DNA from: Achatina immaculata
Taxonomy: Eukaryota > Mollusca > Gastropoda > Stylommatophora > Achatinidae
DNA: 64,000 nt
Assembly: GCA_009760885.1 (NCBI GenBank)
Contig: CM019703.1
Location: 15,109,459 to 15,173,458 of the forward strand
Direction of reading: 5' to 3'
The notes beneath the pieces were generated by a model that saw nothing but the letters and a program-made list of their open reading frames with translations, had not been told where the DNA came from and did not search any database. The position numbers and the translations under genes are program-made. This document shows, piece after piece, positions 12,593 to 23,599 of the stretch. Position 1 is the stretch's first letter, and every line of letters starts with the position of its first letter.

Positions 12593-14017
12593 GTGAACGA
12601 AAATGATTTTTATTTGTTCCTAGCTCAGACTGCCAAGTAACAAAATGGTGACGTGAGAGCTATTGATATAAAAATTTCAATTAAATCTTCCTTTCAGGTA
12701 GTTACTTTGTTTCAGGCAAGCACGAACGAGTCGACGCAGATCTTGAAGGAAAAAGCGTCATTTTCATGTTCTACTCTTCCCCGTTTCTCCACGCTGCCGT
12801 GGCTAACTGAGCACTTTTGCTTCACCTCTCAATGTCCAGTTTCATGCTCAGTCTTTCCCTTCTATATAATTTCCACAGTGCCTCGTACTGCTATAACAAC
12901 GAAGATGCATACAAACTCAAGTATAAAACCATAACCTTCCACTCGTATCCAAACGTTGAACACATCTTTCACTATTAACTCTTGTCCCTACACTCTCAAC
13001 CACGTAAATTAGCCAGAGTTAATGAAACGCATTTTTACATTCTCGCACATTCATTACATTCAAACAGAGAGCAGCTTTATTGGGTTATTTTGTGGTGCAA
13101 ACTGTCTGAGTTATATTACTGTGAAGTCATAATAAAGAGGAAAGCATAAATTCTAGGGAAAAAAATAAGGAGATGGTAAACAAGGAAGTTGAGAGAATAA
13201 AGTGGATTTTCTGGACAGCATGGACGCTTTGTGCTTCAGTAGCTGAAAAAAGGAATGTTATTTGAATCTGCAAACTGTAGTTGACAGTGCTCTTCATACT
13301 TATAATGCCAAGCGTGTGTTTGGACGAACATGATTTAGATGTGACAGTGCTTTAACAATCGAACAATTTGACGCTAAACATGGACAAATCATAATATGTG
13401 ATTAACTAAATTCTCACTTCGAGGTGATTTTTCTTCTTGCACAGAAATGGGAAGGGGAGTACGTTTCCTGCGTGCTGACAAAACTCATCTTTGAAACATG
13501 CACGTGCGTTGGAACACTACCAACATACACAGGAAAAATGGAAATGAATCTTTCCCATTTACGTTAACAGGCATTTTAAAGGATTTCCTCGAAGATAACT
13601 GTCCGATTTTTTTTTATACACATATCCAGCTTGTCTCTAGGGAACAGGGTTTTAAGAAATCTTTCCAAAAGATATTTAGTTCATTCCATTATGTTTTTAA
13701 TTAAATGAAAAAGTGGGCGCCAATGCCTGGCAGCTGTTTCCAGGAGCTTGAGGTGCATTCAGTTTATCTGAGCTGCTGAAATCACAGTTTTCTTTGTAGA
13801 TCTTCTTTTCCCATCTTATTTATTTCTCGGCGACATATTTTCAGCACTTCAAGAAAGTTGCTGTTGTTTGTTGTTTTAAATTATCTTCCTTTATTTTAAT
13901 CACTTGTTGTGTGCTGGAGTGTAGATTTTGTTACATTTCCCTCTGATTACTTCAACTTTTAAATCTCCTGTCTTTACTTTATCTTCCTTCGGTCCAGTTT
14001 TCACAAAGTGTGGATCT
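12593..14017. other. no recognised feature
   Basis: Two + strand open frames (12653-12934 and 13498-13704) have no domain or splice context that I can support. Confidence 0.45.
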
Positions 14018-14402
14018 GTTGTGTTTTTGTTTTATCATTTCTACAGAACTTTGCTGTGTTTTTGTTTGATCATTTCTACAGAACTTTGCTGTGTTTTTGT
14101 TTGATCATTTCTACAGAACTTTGCTGTGTTTTTGTTTTATCATTTCTACAGAACTTTGCTGTGTTTTTGTTTGATCATTTCTACAGAACTGTGCTGTGTT
14201 TTTGTTTTATCATTTCTACAGAACTTTGCTGTGTTTCTGTTTGATCATTTCTACAGAACTTTGCTGTGTTTCTGTTTGATTATTTCTACAGAACTTTGTT
14301 GTGTTTCTGTTTGATCATTTCTACAGAACTTTGCTGTGTTTCTGTTTGATCATTTCTACAGAACTTTGCTGTGTTTCTGTTTGATCATTTCTACAGAACT
14401 TT
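14018..14402. repeat. 35-bp minisatellite, 11 copies
   Basis: The unit contains GCTGTGTTTTTGTTTGATCA then TTTCTACAGAACTTT. It changes from GTTTTTG in the left half to GTTTCTG in the right half, indicating block-wise amplification. Confidence 0.95.
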
Positions 14403-14494
14403 ACATCATGAGGTGTTTCAGTGGCTGATTTAATGCTCACACTTTACTCACACAAAACGGCTTGGTCTGTGAGCAGTGGAGAATAAACGTAGCT

Positions 14495-14704
14495 CAGTGC
14501 TTCTTTAACCTGGGGACCATGTAACTCCTGTGTCCGCAGAAGAATTTGTGAGGGTCCGCGGGCTAATAAATAGATTGTCTGGATTAAAGAAATCTTAGCA
14601 TCATTTGAGGTTTTCTTTTTAACTGCTTTATTTTTAATGAGGAATCAAGACCTCTCAGATAAGAAAAGAAATTCGTGGCCGAAAAAAAAGGTTAAGCACC
14701 GCTG
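14495..14704. mobile_element. hAT-like non-autonomous DNA transposon
   Basis: A 210-bp element that starts CAGTGCTTCTTTAACCT and ends, in reverse complement, CAGCGGTGCTTAACCT. This terminal inverted repeat has the classic hAT CAGNGG...TTAACCT form. Flanking 8-mers ACGTAGCT (14487-14494) and TCTTAGCT (14705-14712) match at 6 of 8 positions, as expected for an old hAT target duplication. It has no transposase ORF. Confidence 0.65.
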
Positions 14705-14756
14705 TCTTAGCTGAAGTTTCTGTCATCTTCACACGTTTATTTATAAATTCTGCTAC

Positions 14757-15035
14757 ATCTGCTGCCATCAGTAACTTAAATGCGCTGTTAGAGTTTAGCA
14801 CCTCTGTTGCCATCAGTAACTTAAATGCGCTGTTAAAGTACAGCAGCTCTGTTGCCATCAGTAACTTAAGTGTGCTGTTAGAGTGCAGCACCTCTGTTGC
14901 CATCAGTAACTTAAGTGCGCTGTTAAAGTACAGCACCTCTGTTTCCATCAGTAACTTAAGTGTGCTGTTAGAGTACAGCACCTCTGTTGCCATCAGTAAC
15001 TTAAGTGTGCTGTTATAGTACAGCATCTCTGGTGC
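14757..15035. repeat. 45-bp minisatellite, 6 copies
   Basis: The unit contains CTGTTGCCATCAGTAACTTA followed by AGTGCGCTGTTAGAGTACAG. The 130-codon - strand frame with a 15-residue periodicity is produced by the 45-bp unit. Confidence 0.95.
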
Positions 15036-15613
15036 CATTGTTTTCACAGTATAATACTTTCACATATATTTCGTTTATAAACTTTAAACAGTGCATATTT
15101 TGCTCTTCTGAATTAATTGCATCAAATGATAGTCGACCTGTTTCATAAAAGCAAAACTCAAGATGCTGTATATGGTTTTGTCTTTTATATTTTCTTTGCT
15201 TTTTCAGATAAATCTTTTGAAATCTGTGTCACTACCTGAACTAGCTAATTTATTGAACTACTAAGTAAAAAAAACATACAGCAATATGAATTTGTTCTGC
15301 TGGCGCATTTCTATTAATGTCGCTTCAACATTTACAGTAAAACTAAATTTATGCTAATTGTTAAAAAATGAAGTACTTTTAAACTTACCTTTATTTAACT
15401 GAATTATCTTTAAAATGTAATTTATAAATGTAAATTTCTATGACCCATGGTTCGTTTTTTTTAAATGTTGCTTTTTTTTTTTTTAGCTAATGCTCTAAGT
15501 AAATCAGGTATTTTCGGTAGTGGCAGAAAATTCAAAACATTTATCTGAAAAAAAGCAAAGAACATAAACGATGAAACCACATACAGCATCAGAAATTTTG
15601 TTTATGATAAATA
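15036..15613. other. AT-rich, nothing recognised
   Basis: Low-complexity AT-rich DNA between the 45-bp array and the mariner element. Confidence 0.5.
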
Positions 15614-16862
15614 CGAGGGGGGATTGATAAATTCTCGGATAAAGTTACAAATACTTGGAACGCACAGTTGATAATAGGTGCATTTGTAGATCAGGTTAAT
15701 GTAAGATTAAACACCAAGTTTCACGAAATTAACTGCAACCAATTTTTTTTCAGGATACTGAAGTGTGGCAGAAATTGAGAAAATGGATAGAATTTCTCAT
15801 CGTGCAGTATTTCACTACCTCTGCATCAAGGGCTTATCATCGAAGGAGATCCATGAGGATATGGTAGAGACTCTAGGAGAGAGTGCCCCTTCTTACAGCA
15901 CAGTGAAGAAATGGGCACCTCAATTCAAACATGGAAGGGAGAGTCTAGAAGATGATCCCCGTCCAGGAAGACGAAGAACGGTAACCATCGATGAAACCAC
16001 TGGCACAATCCATGACGTGATACTGGAGGATCGACAACTAACTGAGTTGCTACTGAGTTGGGCATCTCCAGGAACATGTTCATGCCATTATTCACAATGA
16101 TCTTCAAATGACAAAGGTCTCTGCTCGATGGGTCCCGAAACTTCTTGGAGCTGATCACAAACGACAGCGTCTCAACATGTCAAGAGACACTCTTGGCCAT
16201 TTTATTGCAGATCCTGAAAAGTTTCTACAGCAATTTGTGACTATAGATGAGACTTGGGTGTATCATTTTCAACCAGAAACCAAAGAACAGTCAAAACAGT
16301 GGAAAAATCATGGATCAAAGGTAGTTCTGTCTGCAAGCAAAGTGATGTCTTCCATCTTTTGGGATTTAGAAAGTGTACTTTTCTTCAAAAGGGCAGAACG
16401 GTCACCGAGGCCTATCACGCTAATCTTGTGAAGCAACTGTGGGTCAAACTGACGGAAAAGCGTCGAGGGAAATTGACGAGAGGAGTCATCTTTCAGCAAG
16501 ACAATGCTCCAGTTCACAAGTTGGCAGTGGCAATGGCTGCCCTTCATGAATGCGGCTTCCAGCTTCTTGAACATCCTCCTTGTTCCCCAGATTTGGTCCC
16601 TTTGGACCATTACCTGTTTACCAAACTCAAAAAGGAGCTCAGTGGTCGCAAATTTGCTTCAGATGATGACGTCATTCATGCTGTAGACAACTTTCTACTG
16701 ACACAAGATGCTGACTTTTACAAAGAAGGGATCCGTATGCTCCAGGATGGCTGGACTAAGTGCATAAACGTGCAAGGGGACTATGTTGAGAAATAATCCC
16801 CAAAATGTTGTCCACAAATAAGCCATTGTACATTATGCCGAGAACGTATCAATCACCCCTCG
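15614..16862 (+). mobile_element. mariner-family DNA transposon, degenerate
   Basis: A 1249-bp element with 25-bp terminal inverted repeats at 15614-15638 and 16838-16862 (22 of 25 matching; outer bases CGAGGGG). The left end abuts a TA (15612-15613), the canonical target; the right flank reads CA, so one copy of the TA has mutated. Size and internal ORF are typical of a full-length mariner. The coding region is broken, so the copy cannot move itself. Confidence 0.92.
15783..16795 (+). pseudogene. mariner transposase pseudogene (D,D34D)
   Basis: Transposase of the mariner family, which binds the terminal repeats and cuts and pastes the element at TA sites. The first ATG in the conserved frame is at 15783. 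The helix-turn-helix part is intact (CIKGLSSKEIHEDM, then PSYSTVKKW and DDPRPGRR). The catalytic triad is still readable: D in TIDETWVYHF, D in FQQDNAPVH, and D in PDLVPLDHYLF, with 34 residues between the last two. The frame changes near 16030-16090, between the DNA-binding region and the catalytic core (no single junction restores it), and again near 16376-16385. It ends NVQGDYVEK and a stop at 16793-16795. Pieces of three frames are therefore needed for one protein, and the copy is dead. Confidence 0.92.
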
Positions 16863-16902
16863 CAGGTCACATATCATTTGAAGCAACTAATTCAGAAAAA
16901 CA

Positions 16903-16943
<41 letters not shown>

Positions 16944-16960
16944 CGTGCGTGCGTGCGCGC
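16903..16960. repeat. (AT)n(GT)n(GCGT)n microsatellite
   Basis: Alternating purine-pyrimidine tract passing from AT to GT to GCGT and GC, of the kind that can adopt Z-DNA. It starts about 40 bp past the mariner end. Confidence 0.95.
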
Positions 16961-17699
16961 GATTGTGTTTATATTTGTTTATGGCACTGCTTAATATCAT
17001 AGAATTATTCAATGCTATCTTAATAAAATTAATGTAAAACAGAATCCGGACCTTTCTATAACAGATTGAAATCTATTTGAAAAGAAACGCTTCACGATGA
17101 AAGGGCCGTGAAATGTGAAGCGAAGATACTAAATAATCATATTACATTCACTAGCCCTACCTTTCCTTGCCGAAGAGTCGGATGTTTTACTACACATAGT
17201 GAGCAATGTTTGACGGTGATCAGCAAGTTCAACAAGAAATATCACAGTGATGTGAAGAAAGAAAGTTGGATGTGTAATGTAACAATGTGAAAATACATAT
17301 TTTTCCTTTTCCTTTTCACCATCTGTTAAAAAATACTCCATCAATTTTCACATTTTTAAATACAACAGTAAACTATAATTCCATATAAAATTCTCTTTTC
17401 CATTAATAATCATGTGATCTCACATCTACAAGAAAACTAGAAACGTGAAGTACATTATCTAGACTCTGAGACTATCGACAATCGGATTGTTTTATTGACT
17501 AGTATTTTCTATAACTATGTGCAGCCCGCCTGTCTGTTGACATTGTATAATCACATACAGCATGTGTGGTCCGCTGTTTAGTAATATTGATATTGGCTTT
17601 ACTCCGCAAGAATGGAATACTGCTGAGAAAACAGCTCTTTCTGCCCACGTAAGAGTAATTTCGTGCATCTGTTCAATTGCCAGCCCCAAGAAAACCCCA
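16961..17699. other. no supported gene
   Basis: A short + strand open stretch (17562-17660; FTPQEWNTAEKTALSAH) is followed by GTAAGAG, but no homologue is recognised. The remainder is AT-rich. Confidence 0.4.
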
Positions 17700-18107
17700 A
17701 TAACAACGCTGCTTCAAGTATCATCATCAGTGCTCATCAGTCTCAACGCTGCTTCAAGTATCATCATCAGTGCTCATCAGTCTCAACGTTGATTCAAGTA
17801 TCATCATCAGTGCTCATCAGTCTCAACGTTGCTTCAAGTATCATCATCAGTGCTCATCAGTCTCAAACGTTGCTTCAAGTATCATCATCAGTGCTCATCG
17901 ATCTCAAACGTTGCTTCAACTATCAGCTCTCGTTGATCTCAACGTTGCTTCAAATATCATCATCAGTGCTCATCGGTCTCAAACGTTGCTTCAACTATCA
18001 GTGCTCATTGATCTCAACGTTGCTTCAAATATCATCATCAGGGCTCATCGATCTCAAACTTGCTTCCAAGTATCATCATCAGTGCTCATCAGTCTCAAAA
18101 CATGCAA
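17700..18107. repeat. about 40-bp minisatellite, about 10 copies, variable units
   Basis: The unit contains GCTTCAAGTATCATCATCAG then TGCTCATCAGTCTCAACG. Several right-hand units are shortened or carry ATCGATCTC instead of ATCAGTCTC. In reverse complement the unit contains CTGATGAG, the first half of a hammerhead core, but no correctly spaced GAAA is present. Confidence 0.93.
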
Positions 18108-18249
18108 GCTCGAGAGACATAATGTAGATTCGTTCCAGTTTTGGGGCCCATCTCAGTTAATCTGTCAGTCTTTTTCTTCCAGGATAAAGTTGTTTTTTTT
18201 CTGAAATATCAGTTTCTGTTCGGTCTTTCTTCAATATCAGTACAACTAG

Positions 18250-19712
18250 AGGTTCTAAGGACTGCTATTGTCGGAGGTGGGGTGGAGTATTCGATTTCCA
18301 CTCCAACGGCGCGCGTCTCACACAGCCTCTGCCAGTCAAGTCCAGCTCCTGGCCTTCCCGTGGCAGAACTGTTTAAACTGACAGGAGAAGGGGCGAAGGC
18401 GAATATCTGGCGCCTGAAAACCAGATACTTAGCGTAGATGAGTGGCACGTTTGGTAGCTCATCTATCGCTGCTGGCGAAATTCTTCGGCTGCCGTGCGTG
18501 GAGCGGTGCTTCTCCCGGCCAATGAAGAAAGGTGCAAATGGGGTTGCCGCGCAGCATCACTGCGGAAAAGGTGGTAGAAAGGATAAAGCGAAGCAAACAA
18601 TCAAATCACGGCACCTCTGGTCTGGAGGTCGGCCACGTCCTGAGTGCAGCCATGTCGGGTGAAATGCATGAACCGGCTTGTCCCAGAGGTTAAGACACTG
18701 CTGGTGAGACTCTTCGAATGCCGCGCGTGGAGTGAAGCTCCTCCCGGTCAAGGAAGAAAATGCGGAAAAGAAATAAAGGTTGCTGTGCGGCGCAGATGTG
18801 AAAAGGTGGTGGAAAGGATAAAGTGAAGTTTAATCGGTATGTCCAGTAGTATCGCTGCGAAAGCTATACATACCACGGGACATCTGCTCTAGAGGCCGGC
18901 CACGTCCGAAATACACCCACACTGGTGAAATATGCCCAAACTGGCATACACCAGGGATAGAACTTGATGGCTAGACATGTCATGCCACCTCTGCTCTAGA
19001 GGTCGGTCACGCCTGATATACACCCATACTAGTGAATTTTGCCTAAACCGGCTCACACCAGGGGTGAATCGTGAAGGCTATGCATGTCACAGTACCTCTG
19101 CTCTAGAGGTCGGTCCCGTCCCAAACACGCCCATACTGGGATAATATGCTTAAACCGGCTCAACCTAGGGGTGGAAGTCACTAGTGGCGAGGATTCGTCC
19201 TCCTGGACAAAAGCTCCATCCTGGTTACAACTAGGAAGGGTAGCGGCCACGACCGCAAAATGCTGAAGTCGGAGACACTGGACCAGGGAAGTCTAGATAG
19301 GCAACCACCTCTCACCCGGCGGGGATGTTTGCGTATCCTAATCACGCCGAGGTTTTCCGGTGAGAAAGTCCAACTCTGAACTGGATGGGCAACCACCTCT
19401 CACCCGGCGGTGATTCACGGGTATCTCAAAACACGTCGAGGTTTTCCGGTGAGAAAGTCCAACTCTAGACTAAACTGGTGCAACGAAAACCACGGTGTCA
19501 TGCAATCCGCTTCAGAGACCCACCAAGAATACAGGCTAAAGCCCTGTGATACTCTGAACCCCTTGTGGTCCTCTCGTGGATCTCGTGTGGTTCTTTCGGG
19601 GACCACACAGGAGATCACGGGACCTAACGAGGACCACGGGCGTAAATTCAGTAGGATCACAGTGCGGTCTTGGTGGTAGAAGCGAACGAAGAAGAAGAAG
19701 AAGAAGAAGTAC
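18250..19712 (+). mobile_element. GC-rich interspersed element with internal tandem duplications and (GAA)n tail
   Basis: This 1.46-kb block is much more GC-rich than its surroundings and ends in a GAAGAAGAAG tail (19686-19710), as in short-tailed retroposons on the + strand. It has three layers of duplication. A segment of about 120 bp at 18477-18597 recurs at 18709-18829. A unit of about 105 bp beginning CTCTAGAGGTCGGTC recurs at about 18887, 18989 and 19097. A unit of about 90 bp containing CAACCACCTCTCACCCGGCG and GAGGTTTTCCGGTGAGAAAG occurs at 19297 and 19389. No reverse transcriptase or transposase frame is seen; short open frames on both strands are unremarkable. It may be a non-autonomous element or a LINE 5' region with promoter monomers. 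Confidence 0.5.
19565..19637. repeat. 73-bp imperfect palindrome
   Basis: Outer arms GTGGTCCTC (19565) and GAGGACCAC (ending 19637) enclose inner arms GATCTC...GAGATC and GTGTGGTTC...GGACCACAC around a loop near TTTCGG. It lies about 50 bp before the (GAA)n tail of the GC-rich element. Confidence 0.8.
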
Positions 19713-20639
19713 AACTAGAAGATTTTCTGTCCTTCGACAGAAGCTATATTTTAGTCCCATGTACTCATTTATTCAAATTTCTATTCATATAAACGTGGAT
19801 CAGTGACATCTCTCTTTTGCCACCATTTTCTTTCTTTAACTCATTCTTTATTTCATGCTCATGTCATTCACAGAACGTTGCTCCTATGATAGCTTAAAAT
19901 AGATGGCGTGTTATGGTTCAATTCTAAAAAAAAAAAAAAGATAGAAAGAGTGAAGAAAGTGGACAAAAACAAGAATGAGAGAAAGTAAGATGAATAAGAA
20001 CACATACAAACGAAGATTATGCACGAATCCAATATTTTGGCAAAAGCCTTTTTTCAACGATCTTTTATAAAAACAACACAATAGATAAATACACGAAAAT
20101 ATAAGAAAAATTTTTTTTTAAATATAGAGTGAACCATTTCTGTTTCCTCCAGGTAAGAAAGGCAGAAACTGCTCACCAGAGCACAAAGTGGAAGCCAGCG
20201 ATTAGTCGAGAAAGACAAAGGGAAACCACATGGTAAACAACATGGCGTTATGCCCCAGATAGTCCCCCGCCTGCCTTCATCGGATATCATCAAAAAGCCG
20301 CCCTGATGGAGTGGATGATAAAAGAGTGAGAAGACAATATGGGGAGAGGTGGGCGGAGGAAGTTTCATAAAGAACAGAGAACACTGAGAGGACACTGAGA
20401 GAACACAGAGAACACTGAGAGAACACTGAGAGAACAAGAATGCTCGCTTAGGATGCCTAGACAGGGGAGGTAACAAAGCTTCCTAAGGGCGACAGAAGGA
20501 GGGTAGGAAAGGCTGGGAAATGTAACCCTAAACCGCCTGGGGCAAGATTGAGAAAATGCAGCGGAGTGAGTAGGGCTAAGACAAGAAAGCCGAGCATGAA
20601 TATCAGAAATAGAAAGAGGTAGCAACTAGATGGAGACGT
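19713..20639. other. no gene; short GAGAACACT tandem
   Basis: Contains poly-A and poly-T runs and a short tandem of GAGAACACTGA (20380-20437). 20130-20300 is GC-richer and may be part of an old retroposon upstream of the Penelope-like fragment, but I cannot classify it. Confidence 0.4.
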
Positions 20640-20745
20640 AATACAGTTTAAAGAAAGCTGAATTTATTGTTGGACTCCAGCTTGGTAGAGACAGCCGGTC
20701 TGGAAATTTAAGCCGCGTTTAGTGATTTAGAGTGTCTGTGATATC
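20640..20745 (-). pseudogene. Penelope-like element fragment, end of the GIY-YIG domain
   Basis: Reading leftward, KRGLNFQTGCLYQAG followed by a stop aligns with the C-terminal end of the intact GIY-YIG ORF at 61584-62021 (QRLIFQTGGLHPAG). The DNA beyond the stop also matches, with AAAGCTGAA and CCAGCT(T/G)GGT(A/G)GAGAC shared. It is a short relic of the same family or a sister family. Only about 30 codons are recognisable and a stop interrupts the upstream part. Confidence 0.5.
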
Positions 20746-21257
20746 TTGGGCCTCCTTCCTCGATTCCCAGGTACGTTACCTTCCATTATCATTCCGTATG
20801 TCGTGTAATATGACATGGAAAGATAACTTTCATTTTTTTATTGAGGCAGAGGAGTCTGTTGTCATCTATTCTCAGTTCTCCTAAGCTTACGTTTCCCCTC
20901 TTATCTTTCCACAGTACCCTGGCTAGCCTTCCTGTAATATTTCTTGTCGTGGAATGTGATCTTCTTCAACTATCGGTGTCACTAGTCACGTCAGAACACT
21001 TCAGAGTCACTTAAAGACTAACAGCTGACCCCCACAAACTGACCATATGAAATGACCCAGAAATGTACCAGTTTTATTCGGGTTTTTTTTTTTCCGCTGA
21101 AGAGATCATAACGTAAAAAAAAGAAAGAGAAAGTTTTCGCTGTTGATGACCTAAAGGAACGATAAACAGCTCCCTAATTATTTTTTCTTTAATTTTTACA
21201 TCGAATTTCATGCAGCATGTGTGAACTACAATATGTGGAGAAAAGTAATTGTAAATT

Positions 21258-21279
21258 AAATGCCGCACGCGCGCGCGCG

Positions 21280-21322
<43 letters not shown>
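21258..21322. repeat. (CG)n(CA)n(TA)n microsatellite
   Basis: GCGCGC passing into CACACA and then ATATAT. It lies immediately 5' of a truncated LINE tail. Confidence 0.95.
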
Positions 21323-21324
<2 letters not shown>

Positions 21325-21332
21325 CTGTACAG

Positions 21333-21600
21333 ATGGACATACGTTGGTCACTTGATGAGAAGAAATGATCAGAGAATCCCAAAACAAGTTATCAAGTGGA
21401 ACACAACAGGCCGAAGAAAAAGAGGCAGACCGCGTGAAACTCTGAAGAGGACATTATTAAGAGAGGCCAAATTAACAGGCATAAAATCCTTTGATGAGGT
21501 TGAAAGACTCGCCGAAGACAGGAAAAATTGGCGAACTACTTTGCGAGCCCTATGTGACGTTTAACGGCACGGGAAGGATATAAGATATAAGATAAGATAT
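21333..21600 (+). pseudogene. 5'-truncated LINE, C-terminus of ORF2 and 3' tail
   Basis: The frame from about 21333 reads WTYVGHLMRRNDQR, then TGRRKRGRPRETLKRTLLRE and AEDRKNWRTTLRALCDV with a TAA at 21562-21564. The GH-L-RR, GRRKRGRPR and DR-W-L-L blocks are the usual C-terminal signature of RTE-like non-LTR retrotransposon polyproteins. After the stop comes a tail of AAGATAT repeats (21576-21605). Everything upstream (endonuclease, most of the reverse transcriptase) is missing, so this is a typical 5'-truncated dead insertion. Confidence 0.85.
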
Positions 21601-22017
21601 ATACTGTATATGTTTTTTTGACGTTATCAAAGTGTGTCGTGTGCGTCGACAGATGGGTGGGGGGTGAGAGAGAGGAAACAAATTTAAAAAAATCAAATGT
21701 TATAAAAAGACAGGATTAGACAAGAGCGCTACCTCCATGTTTTGTTTTTAATCGTGTAGCATGAGGAGGCTACTCATTTGTTCACGGGTAAGTTTAGACA
21801 GAAGTAGCGAGGAGCTTTTAGCATCTTTCTGTTATAATAATAACCATTTTAGTATTTTCTTTTTTTTTTAACATGTGACTATAGTATGGAGTACAATTAA
21901 ACAAGACGAAAACCAAAAACACAAACGTCTGAGAATAGAATTCTGAGAAGATTACATGGACCAGTACGAAACCCAGTAACACCGCAATGGAAGATAAGAA
22001 GTAACAAAGAGATCTCT

Positions 22018-22205
22018 CTCTCTCTCTCTCTGAACCTTAAGTGCCCAGGGCACATGGGGCTTCCGCAAGGGTTTTCCACAAATGCCTGTCTTTCGCCTTT
22101 TTTTCTGCTCTTGCCCAAGTAAGCCCTCTATTGCTCAACATCCTTTCTGTTGTTCTTCTCCATGTCTCTTTTGGTCTACCCTTACTTCTGCTCCCCTGTG
22201 GTGAA
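22018..22205 (-). pseudogene. LINE ORF2 C-terminal fragment with (GA)n tail
   Basis: Reading leftward: SKGRPKETWRRTTERMLSNR and TWARAEKKAKDRQ, then a shift of frame, then a (GA)n tail at 22013-22031. The GRPKETWRRT block is the same conserved C-terminal motif seen in the other LINE tails here, but the sequence is distinct, so it is another family. It is frame-shifted and truncated. Confidence 0.75.
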
Positions 22206-22242
22206 AGAGATCTACACGTTGTTTAACTCTCCGCTTTTAATA

Positions 22243-22570
22243 GCCATTATGAAAGAAGACTGAGGTGGCACTAGCATTTAGAGAGAATGGAGGAGACTAG
22301 ACAAAGAAAAATGACCTATACAGATGTGATGGAGGGGGACAGACCAAGAGGTAGTATAGATAACTAAAGCGAAACAATCGAGAAAAAAGATATAAGTGCT
22401 CTTGGAATGGACAAATGGCAAGAAAAGATATAGAACAGAGAGGAATGGAGGGGTGTATTATCTGTAGTAATGAGCCTCACTGGCTAAGGAAGCTGCTGAA
22501 TTCAGCAGAAAAAGAAGAAGAAGAAGATGATGATGATGATGACGATGACGATGATGATGATGATGATGTT
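22243..22570 (+). pseudogene. LINE 3' end with (GAA)n/(GAT)n tail
   Basis: Degenerate reading RRLRWH then HLERMEETRQRKMTYTDVM and WQEKIQNREEWRGVLSVVMS resembles a LINE polyprotein C-terminus (RRLRW-GHLERM and DR-EWR-LV). It ends in GAAGAAGAAG then GATGATGATG (22505-22570), a short-repeat tail. At least one stop lies inside. It faces the opposite way to the fragment at 22018-22205. The acidic open frame across the tail (poly-Asp) is not a gene. Confidence 0.65.
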
Positions 22571-23086
22571 GATGAAGAAGAAGAATATATAACAGTGGAA
22601 CATCAATGCATGTTGCTGTGTGATATATTTGTTGCTGTGTGATATATTTCTAAATTATAATGCTTTGCATAGTAATTTCTTATTTCACAAAACATAAGAC
22701 TGGTTATAAATCATATTGAAATAAACCTCAGTAACCGGAGTTCAAGATTTATGCACAAATGCTCAGTTTACTTAGAATGGCCACAAAACAAACACGGTTG
22801 TCGTGTCGATAGACAGTTACGTCTGATGTTATCAAAGTCCCTTGCGGCAACGTCCATCTAGAAGAACCTGACAAATTCAACTGCCAGTTTGATTTCTCTA
22901 ACTTGGATACATCGAGATTGTGACACTGGTTGAATAATATGTTTTGGCAGCAAAATGCTGGTCAATTTACTGCAAAGATTTCACAAATTTCACAGGTGAA
23001 GTTCATGTGTTTTTTTGTTGCGTATACTAAAAGAAGTTTCCATAGTCGTCTCTGATGATGGACTAGGAACTAACGAATAAAATAAC
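22571..23086. other. no recognised feature
   Basis: AT-rich; I looked here for the next exon of the - strand GABA receptor gene and saw none. Confidence 0.45.
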
Positions 23087-23198
23087 TCATTCATTTATTC
23101 ATTCATTTGCATGTCCTTTGCGGAACTTTGCCTCCCTAACAGCACTCCTGTAAGCCTTTCGGATGTGGGCAAGTTGGCCTGGTGCTGATGCATCCATA
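23087..23198 (-). pseudogene. LINE family A, 3'-end piece 1
   Basis: About 110 bp matching the extreme 3' end of family A (see 38318-38640): AYRSAVREAKFRKG then an ATTC-repeat tail at the low-coordinate end. It stops abruptly after GCATCCAT, the same breakpoint as the copy at 37274-37380. Confidence 0.8.
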
Positions 23199-23599
23199 TA
23201 AAATAACTACAGAAACAAAAGTATCCATTACCTACCAACAGAAAGAGTCTCTTTATGAAATAACAGATCTGTTCACCTTGAACAAGCAGGTGAAACAACC
23301 CAGACGTCAACTGTGTTGAAAACAAAACTACATAACAATAAAACATGACTCCTCCTTCCCCCCCACCCCAAAAAAATGTAAACTAATAATTAAGCATTAA
23401 TTTATGAACAATTGGAAAACAAGTTCTTTAAATTGTACAAATGGCCAATTTAGCAAGAATAGCCACAAAACAAACATTAGTGTCAGTGTCAAAAGACATT
23501 CAAAGAAACAATACATCTTTGAAACAGTCAAGAAACATTATATCTTAGGAAGTATAATTAATTATTAAAATAAATCTAATACAAACAGGAATAAACCGC

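Noticed and set aside
16108..16431. Separate small ORFs as independent genes in the mariner region
   Set aside because: They are frame-shifted segments of a single transposase, in conserved order and spacing.
17700..18107. Hammerhead ribozyme in the minisatellite (CTGATGAG on the - strand)
   Set aside because: The second conserved box (GAAA with a matching stem II) is missing at the right spacing. I also looked for a hammerhead in the Penelope-like insert, where it would be expected, and found none.
22415..22642. Small acidic protein with a poly-Asp run
   Set aside because: The acidic run is the translated (GAA)n/(GAT)n tail of a LINE fragment.
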